The notes under the pieces were generated by a model. It was not told the origin of the DNA. It did not search any database and worked only from the letters and a program-made list of their open reading frames with translations. Shown here piece after piece: positions 24,008 to 33,227 of a DNA stretch of 35,871 nucleotides (positions within the stretch are counted from its first letter, which is position 1; every line of letters starts with the position of its first letter). Position numbers and translations under genes: made by a program. Origin of the DNA: an uncultured Brachyspira sp. (GTDB lineage: Bacteria; Spirochaetota; Brachyspiria; Brachyspirales; Brachyspiraceae); contig NZ_CASEGO010000012.1 in assembly GCF_949287625.1 (NCBI RefSeq), positions 1 through 35,871 on the forward strand, written 5' to 3'.

Positions 24008-25513
24008 GTGTTAAGGAAATTGATATATATTCTTATTTTAAACTCGTTTTTTTTTAATTTTTTTATTTTTGCACAAACTAATAATAATATAGTACTTCCA
24101 TATGCCCAATATATGGATAGAATAAAAATATTAATACCAGAAATGAAATTAACAGCTTCACAGGAAAGCAATGCATATAATAATTTGACAAAAGCAAAAA
24201 GCTCAGGAGATGTAAAGTTTGATCTGCAGGCAGGAGCTATAGGAAAGCAGGCTCATTCTGATGAATACAGTTTTATACCTGCTTCAGATTTTAATTATAA
24301 CGGCTTTAGAATAGGTGCAGGTTTCAGCGGACTTATACCCTACTCTGGAACTAGATGGTCTGTAGAAATCAAACATGACAGTTTCTTCGGTGATTTCAAA
24401 ACTGGAGATATTACACTGCCTGTAGACACTCCATTCGGAACTGTTAATGGTAAATTGCCAAACTTGGGTACAAATGATTTTAAATATTATTATCCAAGCA
24501 TTAAAATACAAATAGCACAGCCAATATTAAGAGACTTTTTTGGTAAGCTAGACAGATACCCTATAAAAGATGCAGAATATCAGCTTACAATAGCCAAATT
24601 AAAAAGAATGATAGATGATAACAGCGTATTAACATCTTATCAGAAAATATATTATCAATGGATAATGGCTAGAAAATTAACAGCTTTGTATGATGCTATG
24701 ATTAGAGAAGCTAAAAGTTTTGAAAATCAGGTTTATAAAAGATATTCAAGCGGAGTTATAGATAATGACTCCTATCAGAATGCAAGAAGACAAACTTTAA
24801 AATATATAGAAGCAAAAGATAAATCAGAGTTGATGCTTAAAAAAATTATAAGAAATATAAAGTTCTTCATACCAGAAGAAAATATTATACCAAACGAAGA
24901 TGACTGGACGCAGACACTTGAAACTTCTATTAATGCCAAAGTGGATATAGTGCCTTTTTTAGAAAGTGCTCAGGGACAAATGGCATATCAATTAAAATTA
25001 AGAAGCGAATATGCACTCTCTATAATGAAAAATAATGCATTGCCAGACTTATCAATAGTAGGAAGCGTATCATTATCTAGTTTGGACGACAGCGGATATT
25101 TTAAATCTTTTTCTACTATGACAAATGTTGATTATTTTGTAGGGCTTATGTTTTCTTATCCTATAGGCGGACGCGATGCAAAAGCCAAAATGGAAGATGC
25201 TTATGCTGCTTTGAATGCTGTTACAGCTGACTTTGACAGAGTTAATAGGGATTTTGATGTGCAGATAGGTACTTATTATGATGAATTTGAAGCATACAAA
25301 AAAATGCTTGAAAATAAAAAGTTAGAAGTTAATGCTATAGTTTCAAGGATAAATACTCAAAATGCTAAATTCAGACAAGGTCGTTTACCTATAGATGAAA
25401 TAATAAATGCTAGGCTCGATTTAGCACAGGCAAGAGCGGAACTTCTTAATCTTGAATACATGATAATAAGCACAGTTATGGATTATAATTCACTGGTGCT
25501 TCTTAGTAATTAG
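24008..25513 (+). CDS. TolC-like outer membrane efflux protein
   Basis: A 501-aa exported protein. The N-terminal signal peptide (about 1-22) ends near FIFAQ. The mature part has the two long helical hairpin regions of the outer membrane efflux family (about 200-270 and 400-495), with AKFRQGRLPIDEIINARLDLAQARAE split across the second, a typical TolC-type signature. Beta-rich segments between them (for example AYQLKLRSEYALS near 320 and VGLMFSYPIGG near 377) fit the barrel strands. The start is GTG with AGGTG 7 bases upstream. The RND pump gene follows after 39 bases, so the two form an export system. Confidence 0.85.
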   Translation: MLRKLIYILILNSFFFNFFIFAQTNNNIVLPYAQYMDRIKILIPEMKLTASQESNAYNNLTKAKSSGDVKFDLQAGAIGKQAHSDEYSFIPASDFNYNGFRIGAGFSGLIPYSGTRWSVEIKHDSFFGDFKTGDITLPVDTPFGTVNGKLPNLGTNDFKYYYPSIKIQIAQPILRDFFGKLDRYPIKDAEYQLTIAKLKRMIDDNSVLTSYQKIYYQWIMARKLTALYDAMIREAKSFENQVYKRYSSGVIDNDSYQNARRQTLKYIEAKDKSELMLKKIIRNIKFFIPEENIIPNEDDWTQTLETSINAKVDIVPFLESAQGQMAYQLKLRSEYALSIMKNNALPDLSIVGSVSLSSLDDSGYFKSFSTMTNVDYFVGLMFSYPIGGRDAKAKMEDAYAALNAVTADFDRVNRDFDVQIGTYYDEFEAYKKMLENKKLEVNAIVSRINTQNAKFRQGRLPIDEIINARLDLAQARAELLNLEYMIISTVMDYNSLVLLSN

Positions 25514-25552
25514 GAATAATTAATTTTTATTTAAATGATTGGAAAATAATAT

Positions 25553-28500
25553 ATGAATAAAATTATAGAACTATTTGCAAAAAACAGATTATTGGTTAAT
25601 GTAATCATTTTAATAACTTTAGCAGTTGGAATATACTCTTATCTTAATATAAAAAAAGAGGCATTTCCTTCTACAAACTTTGACGTTATGATAGTACAGG
25701 TTATATACCCAGGGGCTTCTCCAGAAGATGTTGAACAATATGCTATGATACCAATAGAAGACGAGCTTCAGACTATAGCAGGTATTGATGAGTTTTATTC
25801 TATAATAATAGAAAATGCAGGAATACTCACTATAAGAATAGATATGAATTTAAAAGATTCAAGACCAGTAAAAGATGAAATATTTAGAAGACTTCAGAAT
25901 GCTCCTAATGTATCAAAAGATGTTTCAGAGATAAAAATTTTTGAAGCCAATGCAAACAGAATGCCTATATACAATTTAGGTATAAGATTTAAAGAAGGAC
26001 AAGAAGGAAGCGAACAAGAACTCTATGATATATCCAAAAGATTTGAAAAAGAATTAAAATATGTAGACGGAGTTGCAAATATAGAAGTATACGGAAGAAC
26101 AGACCCAGAAATACAAATATTAGCAGACCCTTATAAATTAAGAGAATACTATACTTCATTAACCGAAATTATACAGGCATTATCTTTAAGAAATATACGC
26201 TCTACAAGCGGAAGTATGAAGCCATCAGAAAGTGATGATTTGGAAGATAAGAATAAACTTCTTGTTACTACAGGGCAATTTCAAGACCCTTTATCTATTA
26301 CAAATGTTATAGTGCGTTCTATATTCAATGGACAGCCTGTAAGAATAGGCGATATTGCAAGAGTTGAAGAATTATTCGTTGATAAAAGTGTGTATATGAG
26401 AGTTAATAGTAAGCATGGATACTCTATAAACATAATAAAAAAAGAAGATGCTGATATATTAAAAACTATTGATAATGTTAATCAATATTTTGAAAAAAAT
26501 AAATCTACTATTCCAAGCAATATAGAAATAGTTCCTATGGCTGATAACTCTAGAACTATTACAGACTTGCTTAATGCAGTGTCTTCAAATATTATAACAG
26601 GTTTTATAATCATATTTATAATACTTATTATATTTTTGGATTTTAAGAGTGCAATATTTACTTCGCTTGGAATGCTTATAGTTATATCTGTTTCTCTTAT
26701 TTATATGACATACTCTGGAATTACTTTTAATATAATATCTCTCGGAGGCATAATAACTGTACTTGGTATGATAGTGGACAATTCTATAGTGGTGTCAGAA
26801 AATATTTTTAACTATCATCAAAGAGGTATAAAAGGTCTTGAAGCTACAAAAAATGCCGTAGGAGAAGTATTTATGCCTATGCTTGTTTCTACCCTCACAA
26901 CAGTTGCCTCATTTGCTCCTATAATATTTGTTACAGGTACTATGGGAAGGCTTATAAATCAGTATCCTAGAGTTGTTATTGTTGCTTTAATAGTAAGTAT
27001 TTTCCAAGCGGTTTTGCTTCTTCCTAATAACTTGATTACTAAAGAAGAGCTCACAGGCGAACATAAAAGAAAAAGATTTAATTTTAAAAATCCGCTTGAT
27101 TTTGATAAGGATAAATTATTTGATAAATTAAAAATTCCATTTGTTAAGTTTTTAAGATTTACATTAAAGTTTAGATATATTGTTCTTATATTTTTTATAG
27201 TTACACTTCTCATCACTCTTTTAATAGCCAAATCAATATTTGCAAAGTTTACTTTAGTTTATGATACAAGTGCTGATGTTATAGTTGTTAATATTGATAC
27301 TGGTGTGGGAAGTTCTATATACAAAACAGAAAAATATCTTCAAAAAGTAGAAAATATTATTTATGAAACAATAAACACTAATGATATAATAGCAGTTTAT
27401 AGTTTACTTGGAAAACAATTAGATAAAAATACTGTAGAGATATCTGAAGAGATGGATAATATTGCAGGCACTATGATATATTTAGTTCCAGCCAATAACA
27501 GAAAAAAAATAGCTTATGATATAGCAGATGATTTAAATGCGGCTATAGAAAAAAGCGGAATAAAAGATGAATTAGAGCTTATCACAGTTAATACCAAACT
27601 TCCAATAAACCCTGGTAAAGCAGTTGATATAAAAATAATAGGTAATGATACTGCTATGGTTAAAGAAGTAAAAGATAAAATGAAAGAACATCTTTTGAGT
27701 TTGGACGGAGTAGTCAATTACGATGATGATGATAAAATAGGACAGGAAGAATTGAGAGTAATATTTGATTATGACAGAATGTCTGAACTCGGAGTGAATG
27801 TAGCATATGCAGCAAGAGAATTAAGAGCGGCTTATTCTGGAATAGTAGCAACTTCAATACAGGAGTTTGAAAATAAATTGGACTTTAGAGTACGTTTAGA
27901 TAAAAAATATACTTATGACACTAATGTACTTAATAATCTTTTAATACCAAATACCTATTACAGACTTATACAATTAAAAGATATAGCAGACATATACATT
28001 ACAAACAATCAGTCAAGCATAAGACACTATAATGGAAAAAAATCTATAACTATGACTGCAGACCTTGAACAGGGAAAAAATACTGCCATACAAGTAACCT
28101 ATGCAATGCAGGATTATTTTAATTCTATAGCTAAAGATTATCCTAATATAAGCGTAGAGTTTGCAGGAGAAGTTAAAGAAACAAGAGGCTCCATAATAGG
28201 TATAGCTTGGGGATACTTAATTGCCATAATAGCTATATATGTGATACTTCTTCTTCAGTTTAATAAATTTGTTCAGCCCTGTATGATACTTGGTATAATA
28301 CCTTTTGGAATAATTGGAGTTATACTAGGATTTGCAGCTCATAGAATGCCTATGTCATTCGTAGGTGCTGTAGGAATAGTAGGACTTGCAGGTGTTGTTG
28401 TCAACAATGGTATTATAATGGTTGACTTAATAAATAGAATACTTGAAGGAGGCAATATACATAACAAACAAGATGTATTAAATGCTGTTGTAGAAGGTGC

Positions 28501-28723
28501 AGGAGACAGATTCAGAGCAATATTTTTAACAACTGTAACTACAATATTCGGTCTTCTTCCAACTGTTTATGGTATAGGCGGACGTGCTGATTTGATAGTG
28601 CCTATGGTTATGTCTATGGCTTACGGGCTTTTATTTGCTGGACTTTTGACATTGATACTGCTTCCATCTTTATTTATGATATCTGCCGATTTGAAGCTTA
28701 TAAAAATAAATTATGAGAAATAA
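25553..28723 (+). CDS. RND family efflux permease
   Basis: A 1056-aa inner membrane pump of the AcrB/HAE superfamily, with twelve predicted helices and two large periplasmic loops (about 35-335 and 570-870). The first helix is near residues 12-30. PGASPEDVEQYAMIPIEDEL in the first pore domain is a family signature. Helix 4 holds Asp in GMIVDNSIVVSENIF. The helix 10 position, usually Lys in AcrB, reads VVVNNGIIMVD, as in several non-AcrB branches, so energy coupling may differ in detail. It is encoded right after the TolC-like gene, but no membrane fusion protein lies between or next to them. Substrates cannot be predicted. Confidence 0.92.
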   Translation: MNKIIELFAKNRLLVNVIILITLAVGIYSYLNIKKEAFPSTNFDVMIVQVIYPGASPEDVEQYAMIPIEDELQTIAGIDEFYSIIIENAGILTIRIDMNLKDSRPVKDEIFRRLQNAPNVSKDVSEIKIFEANANRMPIYNLGIRFKEGQEGSEQELYDISKRFEKELKYVDGVANIEVYGRTDPEIQILADPYKLREYYTSLTEIIQALSLRNIRSTSGSMKPSESDDLEDKNKLLVTTGQFQDPLSITNVIVRSIFNGQPVRIGDIARVEELFVDKSVYMRVNSKHGYSINIIKKEDADILKTIDNVNQYFEKNKSTIPSNIEIVPMADNSRTITDLLNAVSSNIITGFIIIFIILIIFLDFKSAIFTSLGMLIVISVSLIYMTYSGITFNIISLGGIITVLGMIVDNSIVVSENIFNYHQRGIKGLEATKNAVGEVFMPMLVSTLTTVASFAPIIFVTGTMGRLINQYPRVVIVALIVSIFQAVLLLPNNLITKEELTGEHKRKRFNFKNPLDFDKDKLFDKLKIPFVKFLRFTLKFRYIVLIFFIVTLLITLLIAKSIFAKFTLVYDTSADVIVVNIDTGVGSSIYKTEKYLQKVENIIYETINTNDIIAVYSLLGKQLDKNTVEISEEMDNIAGTMIYLVPANNRKKIAYDIADDLNAAIEKSGIKDELELITVNTKLPINPGKAVDIKIIGNDTAMVKEVKDKMKEHLLSLDGVVNYDDDDKIGQEELRVIFDYDRMSELGVNVAYAARELRAAYSGIVATSIQEFENKLDFRVRLDKKYTYDTNVLNNLLIPNTYYRLIQLKDIADIYITNNQSSIRHYNGKKSITMTADLEQGKNTAIQVTYAMQDYFNSIAKDYPNISVEFAGEVKETRGSIIGIAWGYLIAIIAIYVILLLQFNKFVQPCMILGIIPFGIIGVILGFAAHRMPMSFVGAVGIVGLAGVVVNNGIIMVDLINRILEGGNIHNKQDVLNAVVEGAGDRFRAIFLTTVTTIFGLLPTVYGIGGRADLIVPMVMSMAYGLLFAGLLTLILLPSLFMISADLKLIKINYEK

Positions 28724-28767
28724 TTTTATATATTATTTTTTATATATATTTTTTAATAAAAAATATT

Positions 28768-28795
28768 TTGCAATTTTAATTTACTCTAGTATAAT
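28768..28795 (+). promoter_or_regulatory. Promoter of the CASTOR-like channel gene
   Basis: TTGCAA (28768-28773) and TATAAT (28790-28795) are 16 bases apart. The start codon lies only about 12 bases past the expected transcription start, and no Shine-Dalgarno sequence is visible. Confidence 0.6.
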
Positions 28796-28813
28796 CTTTA
28801 TATAAATAAAATC

Positions 28814-30586
28814 ATGAGCTGCTTTATGTTAAAAGATATACCTAAATATATAAAATACAGAATTGACAGAATGCTTAATAAGGGACTGCTTTATCAATTA
28901 CTTCTTTTGGTATTTGCAATAATAATACTGCTTTTAATAGTATCTATATTTATAATAGTATTTTTTAATTATCCTCCTAAAGATGCATTTTGGGACAGTT
29001 TAATGCAGTTTATAGATACTGGAAATATATCTTCTGTAGACGGCAGCACTGGTATTGTATTAACTTTTCTTATGGTAACTTTTATAGGAGTATGCGGCTG
29101 GGGCTCTCTTATAGCTATGATTAATAAAGCACTTCAGGATAGAATTAATAATTTAAGCAAAGGCAATGCTTTTATTATGGAAAAAAATCATGCTATTATA
29201 TTAGGATACGGTGAAGAGGCTTTAACTATAGTAGAAGAGTTTATTATGGCTAAAGTAAAAACTATTATCATACTATCCGAACATAATGTTGATATAATAA
29301 GAAAAAGAATATCATTTATAAAAGGAAGCAAACAAACTAATATAATAATAAGAGAAGGATCAGCAAGCAGAATAGAAAATATTAAACTTCTTAATATAGC
29401 AAAATCTTCAAGCATATCAATAATAAACAATGATGATACAGAGTCATTAAATATACTTCTAGCTTTAAAAAAGATAGTTGAAGAAGAAGAACTTGATAAA
29501 AAAATAAATATATGCGTATTAGTTCATGAAGAAGATACTATTGAAATAATAAAATCTATTGAAGAAAAAAATTTCGTTATACATGTTATTTATAAATATG
29601 AGATATTATACAAACTTATAGCTCAGAGCATAATTTATACTGGACTTAGCAATGTTTATGAAGATTTGTTTTCAAATGACGGCAATGTATTTTATATAGA
29701 AACTGATCATGATTTTAATGACTTTAAATTTGAAGAAGCAGCTTTAAAATATCTTGAAAGAGGTATGATACTTCTAGGTATAACAAAAGAAGATAGAAGT
29801 CAGTTATTAATACCTAATTATGATTATATATTAAAAAAAGAAAACAGACTTGTAATACTTTCAAGAAACAATAATGATGATAATATAAAAGAATATCCTG
29901 ATATAAAGCCAAGCATAATAAAATATAAAAATAATATATTATTAATATGCGAAGAGAACAGATATGATGAAATAATAAAAGAGATTTCTGAATATATGGA
30001 AAATCATAATACGAGTATGATTAGCTACAACTTGGTAAAATCTCAGAAAAATAAATATAAGTTTATGCGTGAAAAACTAAAAGAAGAAAATACTACAAAA
30101 ATAGTTTTAATATCAGAAGATAATGTTACTGATGTAAAAAGCATTAATATACTTTTAATCATAAGACAAATTATAAGAAAAGAAAATTTCAATATAGCAA
30201 TACTTTCTTTATTAAACTCTATACAAAAAAGAAATTTAATATATTCTGATGATGTCAGAGATTTCATAGTAAGCGGTAAATTAATAGGTATGCTTATGGC
30301 TCAGGCATCTATTAGTTCAAATATATTGTATATCTTCTACGGACTTTTAAGTAAAAATGGAAAAGATATAATAATGTCGCCCTACTCTGATTATTTTAAT
30401 GAATCAAAAAGTTTTAAAGATGTTTATTTATACTTGCTTAGAAAAAGGGTTATTATCATTGGGGTAAAAAGATACAATGATGTTATTATAAATCCGAATA
30501 ATGACTGTATGCTAGACAATAAAGATGAAATAATCATTATTACAAATTATGTACTTGAAGAAGAAAATGAAGAGTTAATTTTTTAG
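28814..30586 (+). CDS. CASTOR/POLLUX-like ion channel
   Basis: A 590-aa membrane protein. TM1 spans about 27-51. A re-entrant pore segment (58-75) has WDSLMQFIDTGNI, like the LDPG region of the family. TM2 spans about 80-104. Two RCK/TrkA-N-like cytoplasmic domains follow, the first starting at HAIILGYGEEALTIVEEF (126-143) and the second near 375. The layout matches the plant CASTOR/POLLUX channels and their bacterial relatives, which conduct cations; the ion is not certain here. The nucleotide-binding glycine pattern GYGEE differs from the canonical GxGxxG, so ligand binding is open. It lies downstream of the efflux operon with its own promoter. Confidence 0.82.
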   Translation: MSCFMLKDIPKYIKYRIDRMLNKGLLYQLLLLVFAIIILLLIVSIFIIVFFNYPPKDAFWDSLMQFIDTGNISSVDGSTGIVLTFLMVTFIGVCGWGSLIAMINKALQDRINNLSKGNAFIMEKNHAIILGYGEEALTIVEEFIMAKVKTIIILSEHNVDIIRKRISFIKGSKQTNIIIREGSASRIENIKLLNIAKSSSISIINNDDTESLNILLALKKIVEEEELDKKINICVLVHEEDTIEIIKSIEEKNFVIHVIYKYEILYKLIAQSIIYTGLSNVYEDLFSNDGNVFYIETDHDFNDFKFEEAALKYLERGMILLGITKEDRSQLLIPNYDYILKKENRLVILSRNNNDDNIKEYPDIKPSIIKYKNNILLICEENRYDEIIKEISEYMENHNTSMISYNLVKSQKNKYKFMREKLKEENTTKIVLISEDNVTDVKSINILLIIRQIIRKENFNIAILSLLNSIQKRNLIYSDDVRDFIVSGKLIGMLMAQASISSNILYIFYGLLSKNGKDIIMSPYSDYFNESKSFKDVYLYLLRKRVIIIGVKRYNDVIINPNNDCMLDNKDEIIIITNYVLEEENEELIF

Positions 30587-30588
30587 AA

Positions 30589-30945
30589 TTAAATATTTTG
30601 CTCCATTAACTTAATTATATCAGTATAATTTTTTTGCTTGGCATAAAATAATGCATCATTACCATGCTTATTTACTATGGATTTATCAGCATTTGCTTTA
30701 ATTAATAACTCTACAACTTTTACATGCCCTTCCATACAAGCCAATATAAGAGCAGTATTTCCTACATCATCTTGTATATTAACATTAATATTTTTAGCAA
30801 TAATTTTTTCTATAACATCTTCATCACCGAATATAGCAGCATCTAAAAAAGTTTCTTCATCTTGAGTTAGAGGATAAAGTTTGTTATATGGTATTAACAA
30901 AACAGAGATTATAATTAATGGTATTAGTATAATATTTTTCATCAT
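30589..30945 (-). CDS. Exported ankyrin-repeat protein
   Basis: A 118-aa protein with a hydrophobic N-terminal signal (about 1-25), so it should be exported or membrane-anchored. Ankyrin repeats fill the rest: NTALILACMEGHVKVVELLI and the following NADKSIVNKHGNDALFYA show the usual TALxxAxxxGHxxVVxLLL pattern, with about two and a half repeats. A strong AGGAGG site precedes the start, where two ATG codons are adjacent. It is convergent with the channel gene, and its stop lies 2 bases from that gene's stop. Such proteins mediate protein contacts; the partner is unknown. Confidence 0.85.
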   Translation of the reverse strand: MMKNIILIPLIIISVLLIPYNKLYPLTQDEETFLDAAIFGDEDVIEKIIAKNINVNIQDDVGNTALILACMEGHVKVVELLIKANADKSIVNKHGNDALFYAKQKNYTDIIKLMEQNI

Positions 30946-30991
30946 AAATACCTCCTGTTTATTTTAATGATAAAAAACAGTTAATAAAATA

Positions 30992-31033
30992 AAAACTATT
31001 CTTAAACAGGTAAATATATTTAAGAATAGTTTT
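30992..31033 (-). terminator. Terminator of the tRNA transcript
   Basis: A perfect 15-bp inverted repeat (30992-31006 and 31019-31033) with a 12-base loop is followed on the minus strand by TTTTTATTTT. It lies just downstream of tRNA-Ala. Confidence 0.85.
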
Positions 31034-31042
31034 ATAAAGCTG

Positions 31043-31116
31043 TGGAGGTTATGGGGATCGAACCCACGACCTACTGCGTGCAAGGCAGTCGCTCTCCCAA
31101 ACTGAGCTAAACCCCC
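31043..31116 (-). tRNA. tRNA-Ala (TGC)
   Basis: A 74-base cloverleaf on the minus strand. The acceptor stem pairs GGGGGTT with AACCTCC (one G-U pair), the T-loop is GTTCGATCC, and the anticodon loop CTTGCAC has TGC at 31082-31080. The 3' CCA is not encoded. Confidence 0.95.
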
Positions 31117-31145
31117 GTATATGTATTGTAAAGAACCTGAGCGTG

Positions 31146-31219
31146 TGGGCCTGGGAGGAATTGAACCACCGACCTTTCGATTATCAGTCGAACGCTCTAG
31201 CCATCTGAGCTACAGGCCC
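31146..31219 (-). tRNA. tRNA-Ile (GAT)
   Basis: A 74-base cloverleaf on the minus strand. The acceptor stem pairs GGGCCTG with CAGGCCC, the T-loop is GTTCAATTC, and the anticodon loop CTGATAA has GAT at 31085-31083. The 3' CCA is not encoded. It is 29 bases upstream of tRNA-Ala in the same transcript. The Ile-Ala pair is often found inside rRNA operons, but here no rRNA is near. Confidence 0.95.
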
Positions 31220-31246
31220 TTTTTAATCATCAACGATATGGATTAG

Positions 31247-31274
31247 ATTATAGCATAATAAAAAAAAATAGCAA
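31247..31274 (-). promoter_or_regulatory. Promoter of the tRNA-Ile/tRNA-Ala transcript
   Basis: On the minus strand TTGCTA (31274-31269) and TATAAT (31252-31247) are 16 bases apart, with the first tRNA beginning 28 bases after the -10 box. Confidence 0.65.
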
Positions 31275-31313
31275 GTCTTTTTTTAAAAAATAATAATATT
31301 TTTTAAAAATATG

Positions 31314-31340
31314 TTGTAAAAAACTTTATTCTACTATAAT
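31314..31340 (+). promoter_or_regulatory. Candidate promoter of the AI-2E family permease gene
   Basis: TTGTAA (31314-31319) and TATAAT (31335-31340) are separated by 15 bases, one or two short of ideal. No clear ribosome site stands before the ATG at 31372. Confidence 0.4.
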
Positions 31341-31371
31341 ATATAGAAAATAAAAATACAGAAATAATTTT

Positions 31372-32679
31372 ATGAATAACAACTTTTTTGATAAAGATAA
31401 AAATAATAATTCATTAACTCATAATAAAATACTAGTAAACGGCGGAGAGATATTATTAGTTTTGATAATATCCAGTGCTTTTTTTTATTTTTGCTATTTA
31501 ATTAGAGGAATTATAAACCCTATTATATTATTTATTATTCTAATAACAGCATTAATTCCTTTTTGGAAATATATATGGGCTAAAACTTCCATATTTTTAA
31601 TATTATGTCTTTTTACTTTGTGGGTAATTAGAGAAGCTGGTTATTTAGTAGCTCCTTTTATATGGGGAATATTTATTGCATATATGTTCGATCCTCTTAT
31701 AACAAAAATGCAGAAAAAAATTCCTAGAATAGCAGCTGTGCTTTTTATTTTTATTCCTCTTATTATAATCGCTGTAATATTTTTTGTATTTATTCTTCCT
31801 AGAACTATAGAAGAGATGGAAGTAATATTAAGAAGTCTTCCGCAGTATGTAGATAAAATATATAACTCTATTTCATCATTATTAATTTCAATATCAGATA
31901 AATTAAACAGATCCATAGGAAAAAGTTTTGATATTGATACGGCAATAGATGCTGCTTCTATAAAAAATTTTCTATTTGGAAGCGATGGAATATTCACTCT
32001 AATATATAAAAAAATGATAGATTTCAGATTTCAGAATATTTCGAGTTTAACTACAATATTTAGTGTAATATTTTCATATTTTGTAATACTTCCTTTTGTT
32101 ACTTTTTATTTGATGCTGGATTTTCAAAATATCAAATCCAAAATTATAAAAATAATACCTATGAGATGGCAGACTTCTGTAAACGAAATAATAAAAAAAT
32201 CTAATTCTATTATTAATGGTTATGTAAGAGGAATGACAATACTTGCTCTCTCATTTTTTATAATAAGCTATATACTTTTATCTGTAACTAATACAAAATA
32301 CGCTTTTATTTTAGCTTTATTGAGAGGGCTTCTTAACTATATACCTTTTATAGGACCATTTGCTGCATTTATAACTGCCCTATTAGCGGGTATTATTACA
32401 GAAAATATATGGTGGCATGGAGCATTAAAAATGTGCATAATATTCGGCTTTGTGCAGATACTAGATTCTGGTTTAATGGCTCCAAAAATACTTGGAAAAT
32501 CAGTGAAAATACACCCTATAGCCGTAATGTTTAGTACTATTATAGGCGGAGTATTATTCGGATTTTTAGGAATATTATTCTCCGTACCGTTCTGCGGAAT
32601 TGTTTTATTAGTGGTTCAGAACTTTTTTAATAAATACTATAATTCAAAATTTTATACTTTAACTAAAAGAGGAAAATAA
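31372..32679 (+). CDS. AI-2E family transporter (PerM/TqsA-like)
   Basis: A 435-aa multi-pass membrane protein with about eight hydrophobic helices. The conserved C-terminal segments LRGLLNYIPFIGPFAAFITALLAG (split around residue 325) and IHPIAVMFSTIIGGVLFGFLG (near 382) identify the family. Between them and the first helices is a soluble loop (about 145-220), as in all members. Family members export autoinducer-2 in E. coli or act as Na+/H+ antiporters in others, so the substrate is unclear. The stop overlaps the start of the SRPBCC gene as TAATG, indicating co-translation. It is preceded by the tRNA pair on the opposite strand. Confidence 0.88.
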   Translation: MNNNFFDKDKNNNSLTHNKILVNGGEILLVLIISSAFFYFCYLIRGIINPIILFIILITALIPFWKYIWAKTSIFLILCLFTLWVIREAGYLVAPFIWGIFIAYMFDPLITKMQKKIPRIAAVLFIFIPLIIIAVIFFVFILPRTIEEMEVILRSLPQYVDKIYNSISSLLISISDKLNRSIGKSFDIDTAIDAASIKNFLFGSDGIFTLIYKKMIDFRFQNISSLTTIFSVIFSYFVILPFVTFYLMLDFQNIKSKIIKIIPMRWQTSVNEIIKKSNSIINGYVRGMTILALSFFIISYILLSVTNTKYAFILALLRGLLNYIPFIGPFAAFITALLAGIITENIWWHGALKMCIIFGFVQILDSGLMAPKILGKSVKIHPIAVMFSTIIGGVLFGFLGILFSVPFCGIVLLVVQNFFNKYYNSKFYTLTKRGK

Positions 32680-33212
32680 TGTTATTATATTTAATACCAA
32701 TCTTTATAATATTACCGCTTATATTAATGGCGATTATGATATTTCTTCCAACTGTTATAGGAAAAAGAATGCCGCCTTCTTTCTCTAAAGAAAAAACTCA
32801 GGTATTTGATATACCAAGAAATGAATTATATCATCTTCTTATAGACTATGAAAATTATCCTGCTTGGCTTAAATATATATCCATAGTGCGTGTTGAAAAA
32901 TTAGAAGGAAATAAACTTAAAATAATGCAGACATATTCAAATAGAAGAACATATCAGGAATTAATAGAAGTAAGAAGAGTGGAAAACAGCGAAATATCTA
33001 TAGTAAAAACTGAAAACGAATTTACAGCTTTATGGACTTATATACTGGAAGACGCTGAAAATGGCGGAACTAGAATGACTATAAAAGAAACATTATATGT
33101 ATACCACCCATATTTAAGATTTATGCTAAAATATGTTCTTATAGATGAGAATGGTAAAAACGACTTTTTTAGAAGAGTAAGAAACTTTATCAATAAAAAT
33201 AAAAACAGTTAA
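32679..33212 (+). CDS. SRPBCC-fold membrane-anchored protein
   Basis: A 177-aa protein with an N-terminal membrane helix (about 2-27) and a soluble domain of START/SRPBCC type. The domain begins FDIPRNELYHLLIDYENYPAWLKYIS, the usual first strand, helices and Trp, and ends with a long C-terminal helix. Strands such as ALWTYILEDAENGGTRMTI fit the lipid-binding cavity fold. It is translationally coupled to the AI-2E permease gene. The ligand is unknown; lipids or other hydrophobic molecules are usual. Its last codons fall in a bidirectional terminator shared with the HxlR gene. Confidence 0.75.
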   Translation: MLLYLIPIFIILPLILMAIMIFLPTVIGKRMPPSFSKEKTQVFDIPRNELYHLLIDYENYPAWLKYISIVRVEKLEGNKLKIMQTYSNRRTYQELIEVRRVENSEISIVKTENEFTALWTYILEDAENGGTRMTIKETLYVYHPYLRFMLKYVLIDENGKNDFFRRVRNFINKNKNS

Positions 33213-33227
33213 TTACTTTCTGTTTTT
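33201..33227. terminator. Bidirectional terminator overlapping two stop codons
   Basis: AAAAACAG (33201-33208) and CTGTTTTT (33220-33227) form an 8-bp stem. The 11-base loop holds the stop codon of the SRPBCC gene and that of the HxlR gene. T runs follow on both strands. Confidence 0.75.

Noticed and set aside
25553..28723. Inactive RND pump because the helix 10 Lys is missing
   Set aside because: The VVNNxI form in helix 10 is found in several active RND branches as far as I recall, and the helix 4 Asp is kept.
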